Source of the DNA: JBJEFI01 sp051873875
GTDB taxonomy: Bacteria; Bacillota; Bacilli; Bacillales; Bacillaceae_G
Assembly: GCA_051873875.1 (NCBI GenBank)
Contig: JBJEFI010000168.1
Location: forward strand, 1 to 24,001
Direction of reading: 5' to 3'
Length of the DNA stretch: 24,001 nt
Below the pieces are notes generated by a model that was not told the origin of the DNA, made no database searches, and saw nothing but the letters and a program-made list of their open reading frames with translations. Below are positions 1 to 6,404 of this stretch, in pieces. How positions within the stretch are numbered: position 1 is the stretch's first letter; the number at the start of each line of letters is the position of its first letter. Both the position numbers and the translations under genes were made by a program.

Positions 1-4
1 TCAT
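1..4 (-). CDS. Start of a gene that continues beyond the left edge
   Basis: Only the ATG (positions 4-2) and one more base lie inside the window, so the product cannot be named. The start is supported by a strong ribosome binding site on the minus strand (AAAGGAG, 8 nt before the ATG) and by a terminator-like hairpin just upstream at 41-67, which closes the preceding transcription segment. In phages of this type further tail genes or the lysis genes often follow the fibres; that is context only. Confidence 0.5.
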
Positions 5-40
5 ATTGATCACTCCTTTATAGATAGAAGGGGAGACAAT

Positions 41-67
41 AAAAAGACGACTACCTAAGTAATCGCC
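41..67 (-). terminator. Rho-independent terminator after the GIY-YIG gene
   Basis: On the minus strand GGCGATTAC pairs with GTAGTCGTC (9 bp with two G-U pairs) around a TTAG loop, followed directly by TTTTT. It lies 118 bp beyond the stop of the GIY-YIG gene and about 37 bp before the next start codon. The bases between it and that stop (68-185) hold no open frame with a ribosome binding site, only short GAGCAT/GAGTAT-like repetitions. Confidence 0.7.
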
Positions 68-185
68 TGATATCAAAACTATTCAATTTTTAAACTCTCT
101 CATACTCTTAAATGCTCACTCATGCTCCGTTTTTCAAGCACAATAATCCAATAAAAAGCTAATTTTATTTGTTGGCAGGGAAGGA

Positions 186-920
186 CTATATAGCATACTT
201 GAATATATAACCGTTTACAGACGGAATTTTCCCTTTTAAACAGTGGCTAATGCTTAATCTATCTACTTTTAAATCTTTAGAGCATGTTACAGGATTTTTC
301 CAAGTTCCTATTAAATCTCCTGACTCAACTTGATAGACATTAAATTTTGATTGTTTCCTAATCTTTGATAATCGTCTATTCAATTCTTCCTCAGTAAATT
401 CTCCTTTTGAAATTAGTATGTATCCTTTAATACTATTTTTCTTTCCTCTAATAACCAAAGATATGTTAGCTGGACTAGTACCTATTTCTTCAGCGAATAG
501 ACTGCAACTTATAGTTGATTTGATGTAATTACCTTTGGTATCGAAAACATAAAATTCTTTACCGCCACAAGCAATCGATTGTTTAATTCGCAATTCTTTT
601 GGTGTTGTAAATCCAACTCTACCGTCTCCACCGAGAGACATATTATACCCGTTTTCTGAAAAACTGTTGTATTTACTTATCCAGTAAATTTCCCTTTCAT
701 TTAATTCATCATGAGATGAGGCCGAATCAATAATCTCCCATTTAAAACCTTCTTCTCCATATTTACGAATGGCACAATGGAATTTATATGGGGTGTTATA
801 GTTAAAGGCTCTATAAATATGAGCATATTTACGTTCTTTTAAATCTCTTACCGTTCTACCTATGTATACTTTACCATTGATTAGATTTGTAGCTTTATAG
901 ATGATTCCGAATTGCTCCAT
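186..920 (-). CDS. GIY-YIG homing endonuclease with NUMOD1-like repeats
   Basis: A free-standing homing endonuclease of 244 residues. The N-terminal nuclease domain (about residues 5-95) shows the GIY half (G5-I-I-Y8), the YIG half (K17-V-Y-I-G21), R30 and H34 of the catalytic helix, the metal-ligand candidate E77 before W80, and a GYN motif at 91-93. Two NUMOD1-like DNA-binding segments follow (about 125-175 and 195-244), both ending in G-Y-I. The frame is open up to a GTG at 932, but that codon lies against a terminator T-run. ATG 920 has GGTG about 6 bases upstream and is preferred. It sits behind the terminator of the fibre gene with no evident promoter. The site it would cut cannot be seen; homing endonucleases usually target an empty allele of the insertion site. 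Family call is firm, target unknown. Confidence 0.9.
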   Translation of the reverse strand: MEQFGIIYKATNLINGKVYIGRTVRDLKERKYAHIYRAFNYNTPYKFHCAIRKYGEEGFKWEIIDSASSHDELNEREIYWISKYNSFSENGYNMSLGGDGRVGFTTPKELRIKQSIACGGKEFYVFDTKGNYIKSTISCSLFAEEIGTSPANISLVIRGKKNSIKGYILISKGEFTEEELNRRLSKIRKQSKFNVYQVESGDLIGTWKNPVTCSKDLKVDRLSISHCLKGKIPSVNGYIFKYAI

Positions 921-934
921 TTTTTTCACCACGC

Positions 935-965
935 AAAAAAGAGACTGGAATAATTTCCAGTCTCT
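935..965 (-). terminator. Rho-independent terminator after the deacetylase-like fibre gene
   Basis: A perfect inverted repeat on the minus strand (AGAGACTGGAA with TTCCAGTCTCT, 11 bp, 4-base loop), followed by TTTTTT at 940-935. It lies about 50 bp after the fibre stop codon and only about 15 bp before the GIY-YIG start. The stem half GAGACTGG recurs in the terminator at 4849-4870. Confidence 0.9.
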
Positions 966-1014
966 AAAATTCTTAATATTTAGTTGATGTTAGTTACCGC
1001 ACAGTAGATACCGA

Positions 1015-2379
1015 TTATGCTTCAGTAAATATCTTAACCCAAGGTTTCCAAGTATTATTCGTTGCGTCCCAAACACGTTTCCACGTTTCCACTTTGTTAA
1101 ACCTCTCGTATACTTGACGAGCATAACGTTCTCTACCAATCCCGAATCTGTAAGTTTCAATCGTTCCTGATTCCGGTAATCCCATTGCCAATGCTGCCGT
1201 GTAAGAAACCTCATGAATAGTTTCCCTATTCTCTTCAAAGTCTGTAATGACCCAATCAGAAACATATTGCATCGTATAAGGTTTAATTATAATCCCTGGC
1301 TTATTTTGTTCAACAAACGGAAGCCAAACCTTATTCGTGTTATCCCAATGGCGTATAAGGACTTTTTCGTTATTGATGTAAGTAGCAGTTTGATAAGCAA
1401 AACGATCATCTGTAAAACGATGGGTTTGGACAACTGCACCAGTCTTAAAAACATCTTCACTGTATATTGTTGAACCTAGTGCAATAAATTCAGTGACTGT
1501 ATTAGCTGTATATGCTCCTATAGGTTGGTTATAATCCGAAGGAGCTTTAATGATTTTATGGTCTACCAAATTATCAAAGCTAGTATGCCCTGTTTGACTA
1601 ACGTAAAAATTCTCTCCGTTTGGATGCCCTAATTCAATCACGTTTTGAAATTTATCAATTAATTTTTTCGTGCTAATGACTTCATAACCTTTAGCAATGA
1701 TATAGTCTAAAATTCTTGTTAAGCTTTCAGGCGTAAAGCCAGCATCCTGGGCATGACCGAATAACACGGCTATCCCTTTATTTTGTATCATTCTATCCAT
1801 GTAATTTATGACAGTGGTATAGTCCCCATAAATAGCTTCACGCTTTATTTCGTAATTATCGAAAGGGATAGGATTACCGGAAAAAGCATCTGCATTGGCA
1901 AAACTACATTTATAGAATTTTTTCAGTTTATTTTTTAATTCTGCATTTCCTTTTGGCTGAACACCTGGATAGATATAATAATCATAAGTATCTAATCCAT
2001 TTGCTATAAATTCAACTTTTTCTTTTTCATAATTAGACTCTAGTTCAACTTCAGTAATTGTATTAGGGTCTTTGTGTAAGTACCCATGATTATATAATCC
2101 GTATCCTTCTTGTTTAAGTTGTAGCAACTGACTCCAACTCAATTTACCTTCCATTTTACCAATAACTCCGGGGTTAACCGCTAAATCACATTTTATACTT
2201 TTGGCATCAAACACAGGTTTTTGTCTAGTTAAAAATTCAATGTTACCATCATCAATTTGGAGAACAATATAACCTTTTTTAATCATAGTGTTTGATTCCT
2301 TAAACTTAGCAAATTTCTCATCCACATAAGTTTTATCCGCTTTTTTTGTTAATTCCTCATCCATACAAGTTGTGTTCAC
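1015..2379 (-). CDS. Tail fibre protein with NodB-like polysaccharide deacetylase domain
   Basis: A probable receptor-binding or host-surface-modifying tail protein of about 454 residues. A short heptad-rich N-terminus (residues 6-28) is followed by a NodB-homology fold at about 35-245. Visible motifs are IDDG with D43-D44, H98-x3-H102 (the usual His pair for the metal), YPG at 137-139 and H209 in FGHAQ near the end. The family removes N-acetyl or O-acetyl groups from surface polysaccharides; the substrate here is unknown. The C-terminal half holds two related modules (cores about 319-356 and 409-448), each ending W-D-x-T-N-x-x-W-x-P-[FW]-V, like pyocin-knob-type phage fibre tips. The frame opens at GTG 2391, but GAGGTG lies 9 bases before GTG 2379, so that start is preferred; an ATG at 2364 is less well placed. 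It follows the propeller fibre gene after about 60 bp. Confidence 0.8.
   Translation of the reverse strand: MNTTCMDEELTKKADKTYVDEKFAKFKESNTMIKKGYIVLQIDDGNIEFLTRQKPVFDAKSIKCDLAVNPGVIGKMEGKLSWSQLLQLKQEGYGLYNHGYLHKDPNTITEVELESNYEKEKVEFIANGLDTYDYYIYPGVQPKGNAELKNKLKKFYKCSFANADAFSGNPIPFDNYEIKREAIYGDYTTVINYMDRMIQNKGIAVLFGHAQDAGFTPESLTRILDYIIAKGYEVISTKKLIDKFQNVIELGHPNGENFYVSQTGHTSFDNLVDHKIIKAPSDYNQPIGAYTANTVTEFIALGSTIYSEDVFKTGAVVQTHRFTDDRFAYQTATYINNEKVLIRHWDNTNKVWLPFVEQNKPGIIIKPYTMQYVSDWVITDFEENRETIHEVSYTAALAMGLPESGTIETYRFGIGRERYARQVYERFNKVETWKRVWDATNNTWKPWVKIFTEA
1036..1425 (-). repeat. Two copies of a knob-like C-terminal module in the deacetylase fibre
   Basis: Protein-level repeat. Residues about 319-356 and 409-448 align as T-x-R-F...R...A-R/Y-Q...Y...R-x-W-D-x-T-N-x-x-W-x-P-[FW]-V, separated by about 52 residues. 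The nucleotide copies (1312-1425 and 1036-1155) have diverged, so this is an old domain duplication and not a recent one. Confidence 0.7.
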
Positions 2380-2439
2380 CTTTATCCCCACCTCTTCATA
2401 TCTATTTTTGTTAGGAGCTCGTTTTAATGCTGCTGAAAT

Positions 2440-4608
2440 CTAATTTAAGGCAAAATCTAATTTATATGTCTCTAAAATAAATTGCTTTGAATTGCCTTTA
2501 GGAGTATATTCAACATACATTGTTAGATATTTTCCATCAGGCGATAAAAGGAGATTATACATCATCCGTCTATCTCCTTCATTTAACGGGAATTCGTATA
2601 AGCGTTCCCATGAGAATCCGTCCTCACTCCAATAGACAAAAATAGAAGGTGTGTAAACTGCGTGACCTTCTCCTTCACCTTGTTCAAAGATCAAATAACC
2701 TCTTGGGTGATTTAAGATGTTATAAACCATCTCATTAAGATAGCCTGTTTTAACAATTTCTTTTGTTTTTCGATTCATTACATTAATGGTGTAATCGGCA
2801 TTTGCTTGTGTATCATTTCCCCAAATAACATAATTTTTATTAAATGCAAGCTGAACCGCACTTCCACCTTTTTCAAGAGTGTTGTTAAATTCAGTAGTTA
2901 AATTTACACCGTCTGTAGTGGAGAAGATAAAACATTCATTGCTAGATATAATATTATCACCAGTAGCAACCCAAAATTTATTAGAATGTTTATCCCATTG
3001 AACACAATGAATATGTCTTATTCCTTCTCCTTCAGCTCTTGACCACGTTTTCCCTTTTTTCCAAGTTTGCCCGTAATCAGACGATACCCAAAGATTTAAC
3101 TCTTTTTTAACATTTCTATCATCAGTGGTGTATTCTCCATATAATACTGTTGAACCATGTGTTGCCCAACCTTGATTACCAATCATTGGGCCGGAAGTAT
3201 TAACGCCTAATTCTTGAACAATAGTCCAATTCTGCAAATCTGTACTTCTTCTCATTTCGTAATTATTGCCCGTCTTCATGATGATTGCTAACCAAGAACC
3301 GTCTTCTAATCTCAGTAAATTCGAAATTTGAACACCTTCTGATGTAAAGTCATAAAGTTTGCTTGTGGTAGCTCCGAAATCAGTCGTTTTTCTAATATCC
3401 GATGCTGATATAATATATAATTCTCCGTTATGCCAAAATTGAGGTTTTAACCCACCAGAACGAGCATAATGTTGTTTAATTAGAGGCTTTCTTGCCAACA
3501 CTGAACGTTGAACGACGTCTTGAACATTACCTATGGACTGATTCACATTTTTATCCATAGACTGAATCTTTTTAATCATGTCCATTTTGCTCATTAGAGA
3601 AGTGGATTGAAACCAATTTAATCCTATATTTGATAGAAGTAAATCCATTTCCTCCACAGAAGGTTCTTTCCCTGCACCAAATGTTTCGGTCAAATCTATA
3701 ACCATAATACTATCTAAGTTTATATTTCTGGTTGAATTTGCAGTAGAGCCAGCGACTATTCTGATTCCTGAAATACCTGAACCTACATTCATAATTAAAC
3801 TTCTTTTTTGCCATGCGTTAAAAGTGTATTGTGAAGTTAAAATAGATTTTACGTTATAAGTTCCTTTATCACATATCTCTAAAATATTTCCACCTTGAGT
3901 TAAGCTTTTAAGGTAAATTCCAGCAGACACGTATACTTTATGATTATCTGGAATTGTTATATCTTGTCTTAGTACACCGGATTGAGCAGAAGTTGTTATA
4001 TTAATGGAATTCGTTCCGTGATGACTTAAAGTGTTATCTAATGTTGGAGTAACATTTCCGCCAGGAATCCAACTATTTAGTCCATCTTCAAAACTCCCAT
4101 TTACACATAAATTTTTAAGTAAAGATGATACTTCTTGCCTTAAATCGGCAGATAACTCTTTTGGAGTAATTGAATCGGATGCAACTCCTGTACTTTGATA
4201 CTGTCCACCTGGAGTCCACGTTGTACCATTCCAGAAATACCATTTACCATCTGCTGCAACTACATAAATCCCTGTTGTTCCTGTAGGGAATGCTGTTTGT
4301 AAAGCCGTTAATGTAGCGTAAGTACCTTTTGGCGAAGCACTCCCTATATTAGATAGTTGTTGATCTAGATAGGATTTTTCAACCTTTTTTGGCAATTCAT
4401 TTTGTAATGAGATTACATCACTTTGCTTTGCTTTTTCCGCCAACTGCGTGGTAATCTCAGTCTTATCTTTTTGATCTAGTAACCTAATATTCTCGTTACC
4501 GTCACCTATGTATGCTTTTTTTTCATCTGTGGTAAAAGCTAATTCGGCAGGGGAGAGTTTGGGTAAGTTTGCTTTCAACCCACGTTTAAATTGTATTTTT
4601 CGTGCCAT
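2440..4608 (-). CDS. Tail fibre/receptor-binding protein with sialidase-like beta-propeller
   Basis: A 722-residue modular fibre. Residues 1-45 form the small N-terminal attachment domain seen in many phage fibres (R-x-x-I-Q-F-K-R-G...AELAFTTDEK...YIGDG). A coiled segment runs to about 85. A short Gly/Trp-rich fibre domain (95-140) is followed by a carbohydrate-binding-like beta-sandwich at about 168-310 (N-G-S-F-E-D-G...W) and a helical linker at 330-375. Residues 385-722 look like a BNR propeller, with Asp-box-like motifs near 408-414, 453-463, 508-519 (SSDYGQTW, the best), 562-571 and 659-670 (SEDGFSW). Such propellers bind or cleave surface glycans; no catalytic set can be assigned by eye. 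The start ATG has GGAGG 7 bases upstream. The gene lies between the 58-residue protein and the deacetylase-like fibre. Confidence 0.8.
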   Translation of the reverse strand: MARKIQFKRGLKANLPKLSPAELAFTTDEKKAYIGDGNENIRLLDQKDKTEITTQLAEKAKQSDVISLQNELPKKVEKSYLDQQLSNIGSASPKGTYATLTALQTAFPTGTTGIYVVAADGKWYFWNGTTWTPGGQYQSTGVASDSITPKELSADLRQEVSSLLKNLCVNGSFEDGLNSWIPGGNVTPTLDNTLSHHGTNSINITTSAQSGVLRQDITIPDNHKVYVSAGIYLKSLTQGGNILEICDKGTYNVKSILTSQYTFNAWQKRSLIMNVGSGISGIRIVAGSTANSTRNINLDSIMVIDLTETFGAGKEPSVEEMDLLLSNIGLNWFQSTSLMSKMDMIKKIQSMDKNVNQSIGNVQDVVQRSVLARKPLIKQHYARSGGLKPQFWHNGELYIISASDIRKTTDFGATTSKLYDFTSEGVQISNLLRLEDGSWLAIIMKTGNNYEMRRSTDLQNWTIVQELGVNTSGPMIGNQGWATHGSTVLYGEYTTDDRNVKKELNLWVSSDYGQTWKKGKTWSRAEGEGIRHIHCVQWDKHSNKFWVATGDNIISSNECFIFSTTDGVNLTTEFNNTLEKGGSAVQLAFNKNYVIWGNDTQANADYTINVMNRKTKEIVKTGYLNEMVYNILNHPRGYLIFEQGEGEGHAVYTPSIFVYWSEDGFSWERLYEFPLNEGDRRMMYNLLLSPDGKYLTMYVEYTPKGNSKQFILETYKLDFALN

Positions 4609-4641
4609 TATGTGACCTCCAATTGTTAATTAATTTATTAA

Positions 4642-4818
4642 TCAAAATGTGCCTAAATCTATATCTCCGCCACCATCTGAGTTCTCAAGATTTTCAACTG
4701 TTTCTTTCAATTCAGCAATTTGATTAAGTTTCTGTCTAACACTTATCGGTAAATCTGCTTCCGTAATTTCAGTTAAGCCTCCGCCAGATGAATTCTTTTT
4801 TGGTTTGAAAAAACTCAT
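4642..4818 (-). CDS. 58-residue baseplate-associated protein ending in DIDLGTF
   Basis: A small gene with an ideal ribosome binding site (AAGGAG, 8 bases before ATG 4818), starting M-S-F-F-K-P-K-K. It has a Gly-rich segment, a heptad-like helix (about residues 27-45) and the C-terminus G-G-G-D-I-D-L-G-T-F. Almost the same terminal heptapeptide (D-I-D-C-G-T-F) ends the 147-residue protein at 5229-5672. The gene lies directly after a terminator and is about 33 bp from the propeller fibre gene downstream. The family is not recognised. A small tail or baseplate accessory protein is inferred from position and from the shared C-terminal tail. Confidence 0.8.
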   Translation of the reverse strand: MSFFKPKKNSSGGGLTEITEADLPISVRQKLNQIAELKETVENLENSDGGGDIDLGTF

Positions 4819-4842
4819 GTTCCCATCTCCTTAAATAAAATA

Positions 4843-4870
4843 AAAAGAGAGACTGGAGTTAACCAGTCCC
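4843..4870 (-). terminator. Rho-independent terminator overlapping the stop of the 92-residue gene
   Basis: On the minus strand GGGACTGG pairs with CCAGTCTC (8 bp, one G-U) around a 6-base loop, followed by TCTTTTTATTTTATTT. The first stem base is the G of the TAG stop codon of the upstream gene. The next ribosome binding site is only about 15 bases beyond the T-run, leaving no room for a promoter. Confidence 0.85.
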
Positions 4871-5148
4871 TAGTATTTAGCAGCCCATGTGTATGTAATA
4901 TTAGGTTCTTTAATCACAAACGATGTAATAGGTTCATCATTATCACCAATAATGAAACCTCTGCCAGCACGTAAGAAGATAGAATGTTTGTTATTGATTG
5001 TTACTGTGCAATCTTGATCATTTTCAAATTCGAAATTATAGAGGGTGTATGGAATTGTCCATTCGGAAGGTTTTTCAGGAACGACCTCAGTGTCTTTTTT
5101 ACTCGTCAAAAGGGCGGGGGAACCAATGTAACGGAAACCATGTCTCAC
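4870..5148 (-). CDS. Small beta-rich phage structural protein, function unknown
   Basis: A 92-residue protein with no signal peptide or membrane segment. From about residue 35 to the end it reads as alternating beta strands (YNFEFEND, CTVTINN, SIFLRAGRGF, SFVIKE, ITYTWAAKY), ending in aromatic residues. Small proteins of this general type occur next to fibre genes in Bacillus phages, but I cannot assign a family. The start is GTG 5148, with GGAG 12 bases and AAGTGA about 6 bases upstream. The 80 bp before it are very A+T-rich and could hold a weak promoter, but no convincing -35/-10 pair was found. A terminator begins at its stop codon. Confidence 0.75.
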   Translation of the reverse strand: MRHGFRYIGSPALLTSKKDTEVVPEKPSEWTIPYTLYNFEFENDQDCTVTINNKHSIFLRAGRGFIIGDNDEPITSFVIKEPNITYTWAAKY

Positions 5149-5228
5149 TTTAAATCACTTCTCCATTCATCTTTTTATATATTTTTTATTAATTTATAAT
5201 TAAACCTTCAAATGAAAGTCCAATTTTA

Positions 5229-5672
5229 TTAGAATGTGCCACAGTCGATATCGCCCTCTGGAGCAACAAAACCTTCTAATTCCTTTGCTAACTGTTCAAG
5301 TGTTTTCGTTCCACCTTGCATGACAATACGAGAAGAGGGGAAGTTGATATTACCTATACCTTCATAATCAAAATTGAATTGTTTACCATTATTAGAGGAG
5401 TGGAAATAAACAATACCTGAAGTGTAATCAACATAAAATTGAGAAGAGGTTAGCGTAGAGTTGAAATCAAATATTTCTGTAAGAGAAGAGCCATTTGAAT
5501 CTTTTACTTTAACTTTCTTGTTGTAGCTCGGTATTTCCCTTAATGTTACAGAATATTTACCTTGTGTTTCATATACTACTTTATCTTCTTTGAGAGGTAA
5601 ATAAGGGTCTTCCTGTGTTCCTTTTCTCTGTAGTAGAAACACAGGGTCAACATTAGGTACAAATCCTGCCAT
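5229..5672 (-). CDS. Stand-alone baseplate adaptor-domain protein ending in DIDCGTF
   Basis: A 147-residue protein related over about residues 75-115 to the N-terminal domain of the larger tail protein encoded at 6405-8693. V81-D-Y-T-S-G-I-V-Y-F-H91 here corresponds to V-D-Y-T-N-G-I-V-F-F-H there, and both continue to a conserved S-S/A-S-R-I and a Gly pair. This suggests a shared beta-sandwich module that docks on the tail tip, with the glycosidase and fibre parts missing here. The last seven residues, DIDCGTF, nearly match the end of the 58-residue protein at 4642-4818. The start ATG has AAAGGAGG 7 bases upstream. A structural tail or baseplate role is inferred. Confidence 0.8.
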   Translation of the reverse strand: MAGFVPNVDPVFLLQRKGTQEDPYLPLKEDKVVYETQGKYSVTLREIPSYNKKVKVKDSNGSSLTEIFDFNSTLTSSQFYVDYTSGIVYFHSSNNGKQFNFDYEGIGNINFPSSRIVMQGGTKTLEQLAKELEGFVAPEGDIDCGTF

Positions 5673-5706
5673 TTAAAAACCTCCTTTGGCTAGATTTTGT
5701 ATTAAT

Positions 5707-5895
5707 TTATTCAGTTGGTTCTTGTTCTTCGGGTGATTTAGGGTTTGACTCAGCAGGTGTAGGTTCTTCTTGATCTAACAATTCAAAAACCATTTCACGT
5801 AAATTAGAAAGCTTAGGAACTTGTTCACGAGTGTAATTCCCATTTTTGACATTTCTTGCCCATATTTTAACTAAAGCACTTTCAGTACTAAACAT
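5707..5895 (-). CDS. CD1375/XkdX-like small tail-region protein
   Basis: A 62-residue protein. The N-terminal 40 residues (VKIWARNVKNGNYTREQVP...LREMVFELL) resemble the short family found beside tail genes of Firmicutes phages (CD1375-like, comparable to XkdX of PBSX), in which a helix precedes the pattern D/Q-V-P-x-x-L-R-E-x-V. The last 20 residues are a Pro/Glu-rich acidic tail. The start ATG 5895 lies inside the end of the preceding gene (8-bp overlap, stop TAG at 5890-5888), which implies translational coupling. The neighbouring XkdW-like gene supports the call: the pair has the same order as xkdW-xkdX. Its molecular role is not established. Confidence 0.75.
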   Translation of the reverse strand: MFSTESALVKIWARNVKNGNYTREQVPKLSNLREMVFELLDQEEPTPAESNPKSPEEQEPTE

Positions 5896-6388
5896 TTGTC
5901 ATTCCTCCTACTAACACGGTTGTTTCCAATAAACCTTTTTCATTTTCAATTGATTTGATTTCGTTTTGAGATGCCACTTCGGTCAATTCTAATGATACTT
6001 CTTCCATTTCAGAACTTGCGGATTCTTGGGAAGATGCTGATTGGGTTAATTCTAAAATTGCATTTTCAAGTTCTTTTACTCGAAGCTCTTGAGCAGATGA
6101 AATCTCAGTCAGTTCAATTAATGCACTTTCAAGTTTTAGATTATTTTCTTTTAATACATCAATCTCTGTTTTCTGAGTAGGTGGATTAAGTATTTCTTCC
6201 AATTCATCTTCACTTACAGTTTCTTCCCATACTAATCTATCTTTATTAAATTTAGGCTTATAGTTAGGCTGAGGTAACTCAATTTCCGTACAATCTTCAG
6301 GTATTATATATTCGCCATTTTTATCCATATCGATAATAACAGGCTCAATATAATAGCCTTCTTCATTAAATCTATAAAGCTGTATCAA
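5888..6388 (-). CDS. XkdW-like protein with 21-residue coiled-coil repeats
   Basis: A 166-residue protein. The first 60 residues carry the pattern typical of small proteins next to tail fibre genes: YIEPVII...N-G-E-Y-I-I-P-E-D-C-T-E-I-E-L-P...F-N-K-D-R-L-V-W-E-E. Residues 89-151 are three tandem 21-residue units (A-L-I-E-L-T-E..., A-I-L-E-L-T-Q..., V-S-L-E-L-T-E...), that is three heptads each, so a coiled coil is likely. The frame opens at TTG 6394, but that lies only 2 bases behind AGGAGG. TTG 6388 has the normal 8-base gap and is preferred. It overlaps the CD1375-like gene by 8 bases and follows the glycosidase tail gene by 16 bp. A tail-fibre accessory or chaperone role is possible. Confidence 0.75.
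   Translation of the reverse strand: MIQLYRFNEEGYYIEPVIIDMDKNGEYIIPEDCTEIELPQPNYKPKFNKDRLVWEETVSEDELEEILNPPTQKTEIDVLKENNLKLESALIELTEISSAQELRVKELENAILELTQSASSQESASSEMEEVSLELTEVASQNEIKSIENEKGLLETTVLVGGMTNV
5936..6124 (-). repeat. Three 63-bp units encoding a 21-residue heptad repeat
   Basis: Residues 89-109, 110-130 and 131-151 of the XkdW-like protein align without gaps (x-[LIS]-[IL]-E-L-T-[EQ]-x-[AS]-S...). A partial fourth unit, G-L-L-E-T-T-V, follows at residue 152. The period of 21 residues is exactly three heptads. Confidence 0.75.
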
Positions 6389-6404
6389 TATCAACGCCTC
6401 CTAA

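Noticed and set aside
68..185. Possible small gene or pseudogene after the GIY-YIG gene (short frames with ATGAGT... near 120)
   Set aside because: All frames close within a few codons and no remnant of a known protein could be read; only short repeated GAG(C/T)AT elements are present.
990..1473. Overlapping open frames on both strands at the end of the deacetylase-like fibre gene
   Set aside because: No ribosome binding site and no recognisable domain; explained by the real fibre frame.
5149..5228. A+T-rich gap as a possible promoter for the 92-residue gene
   Set aside because: Only poor -35 matches (TTGAAG) with an unconvincing -10 could be found, so it is not listed as a promoter.
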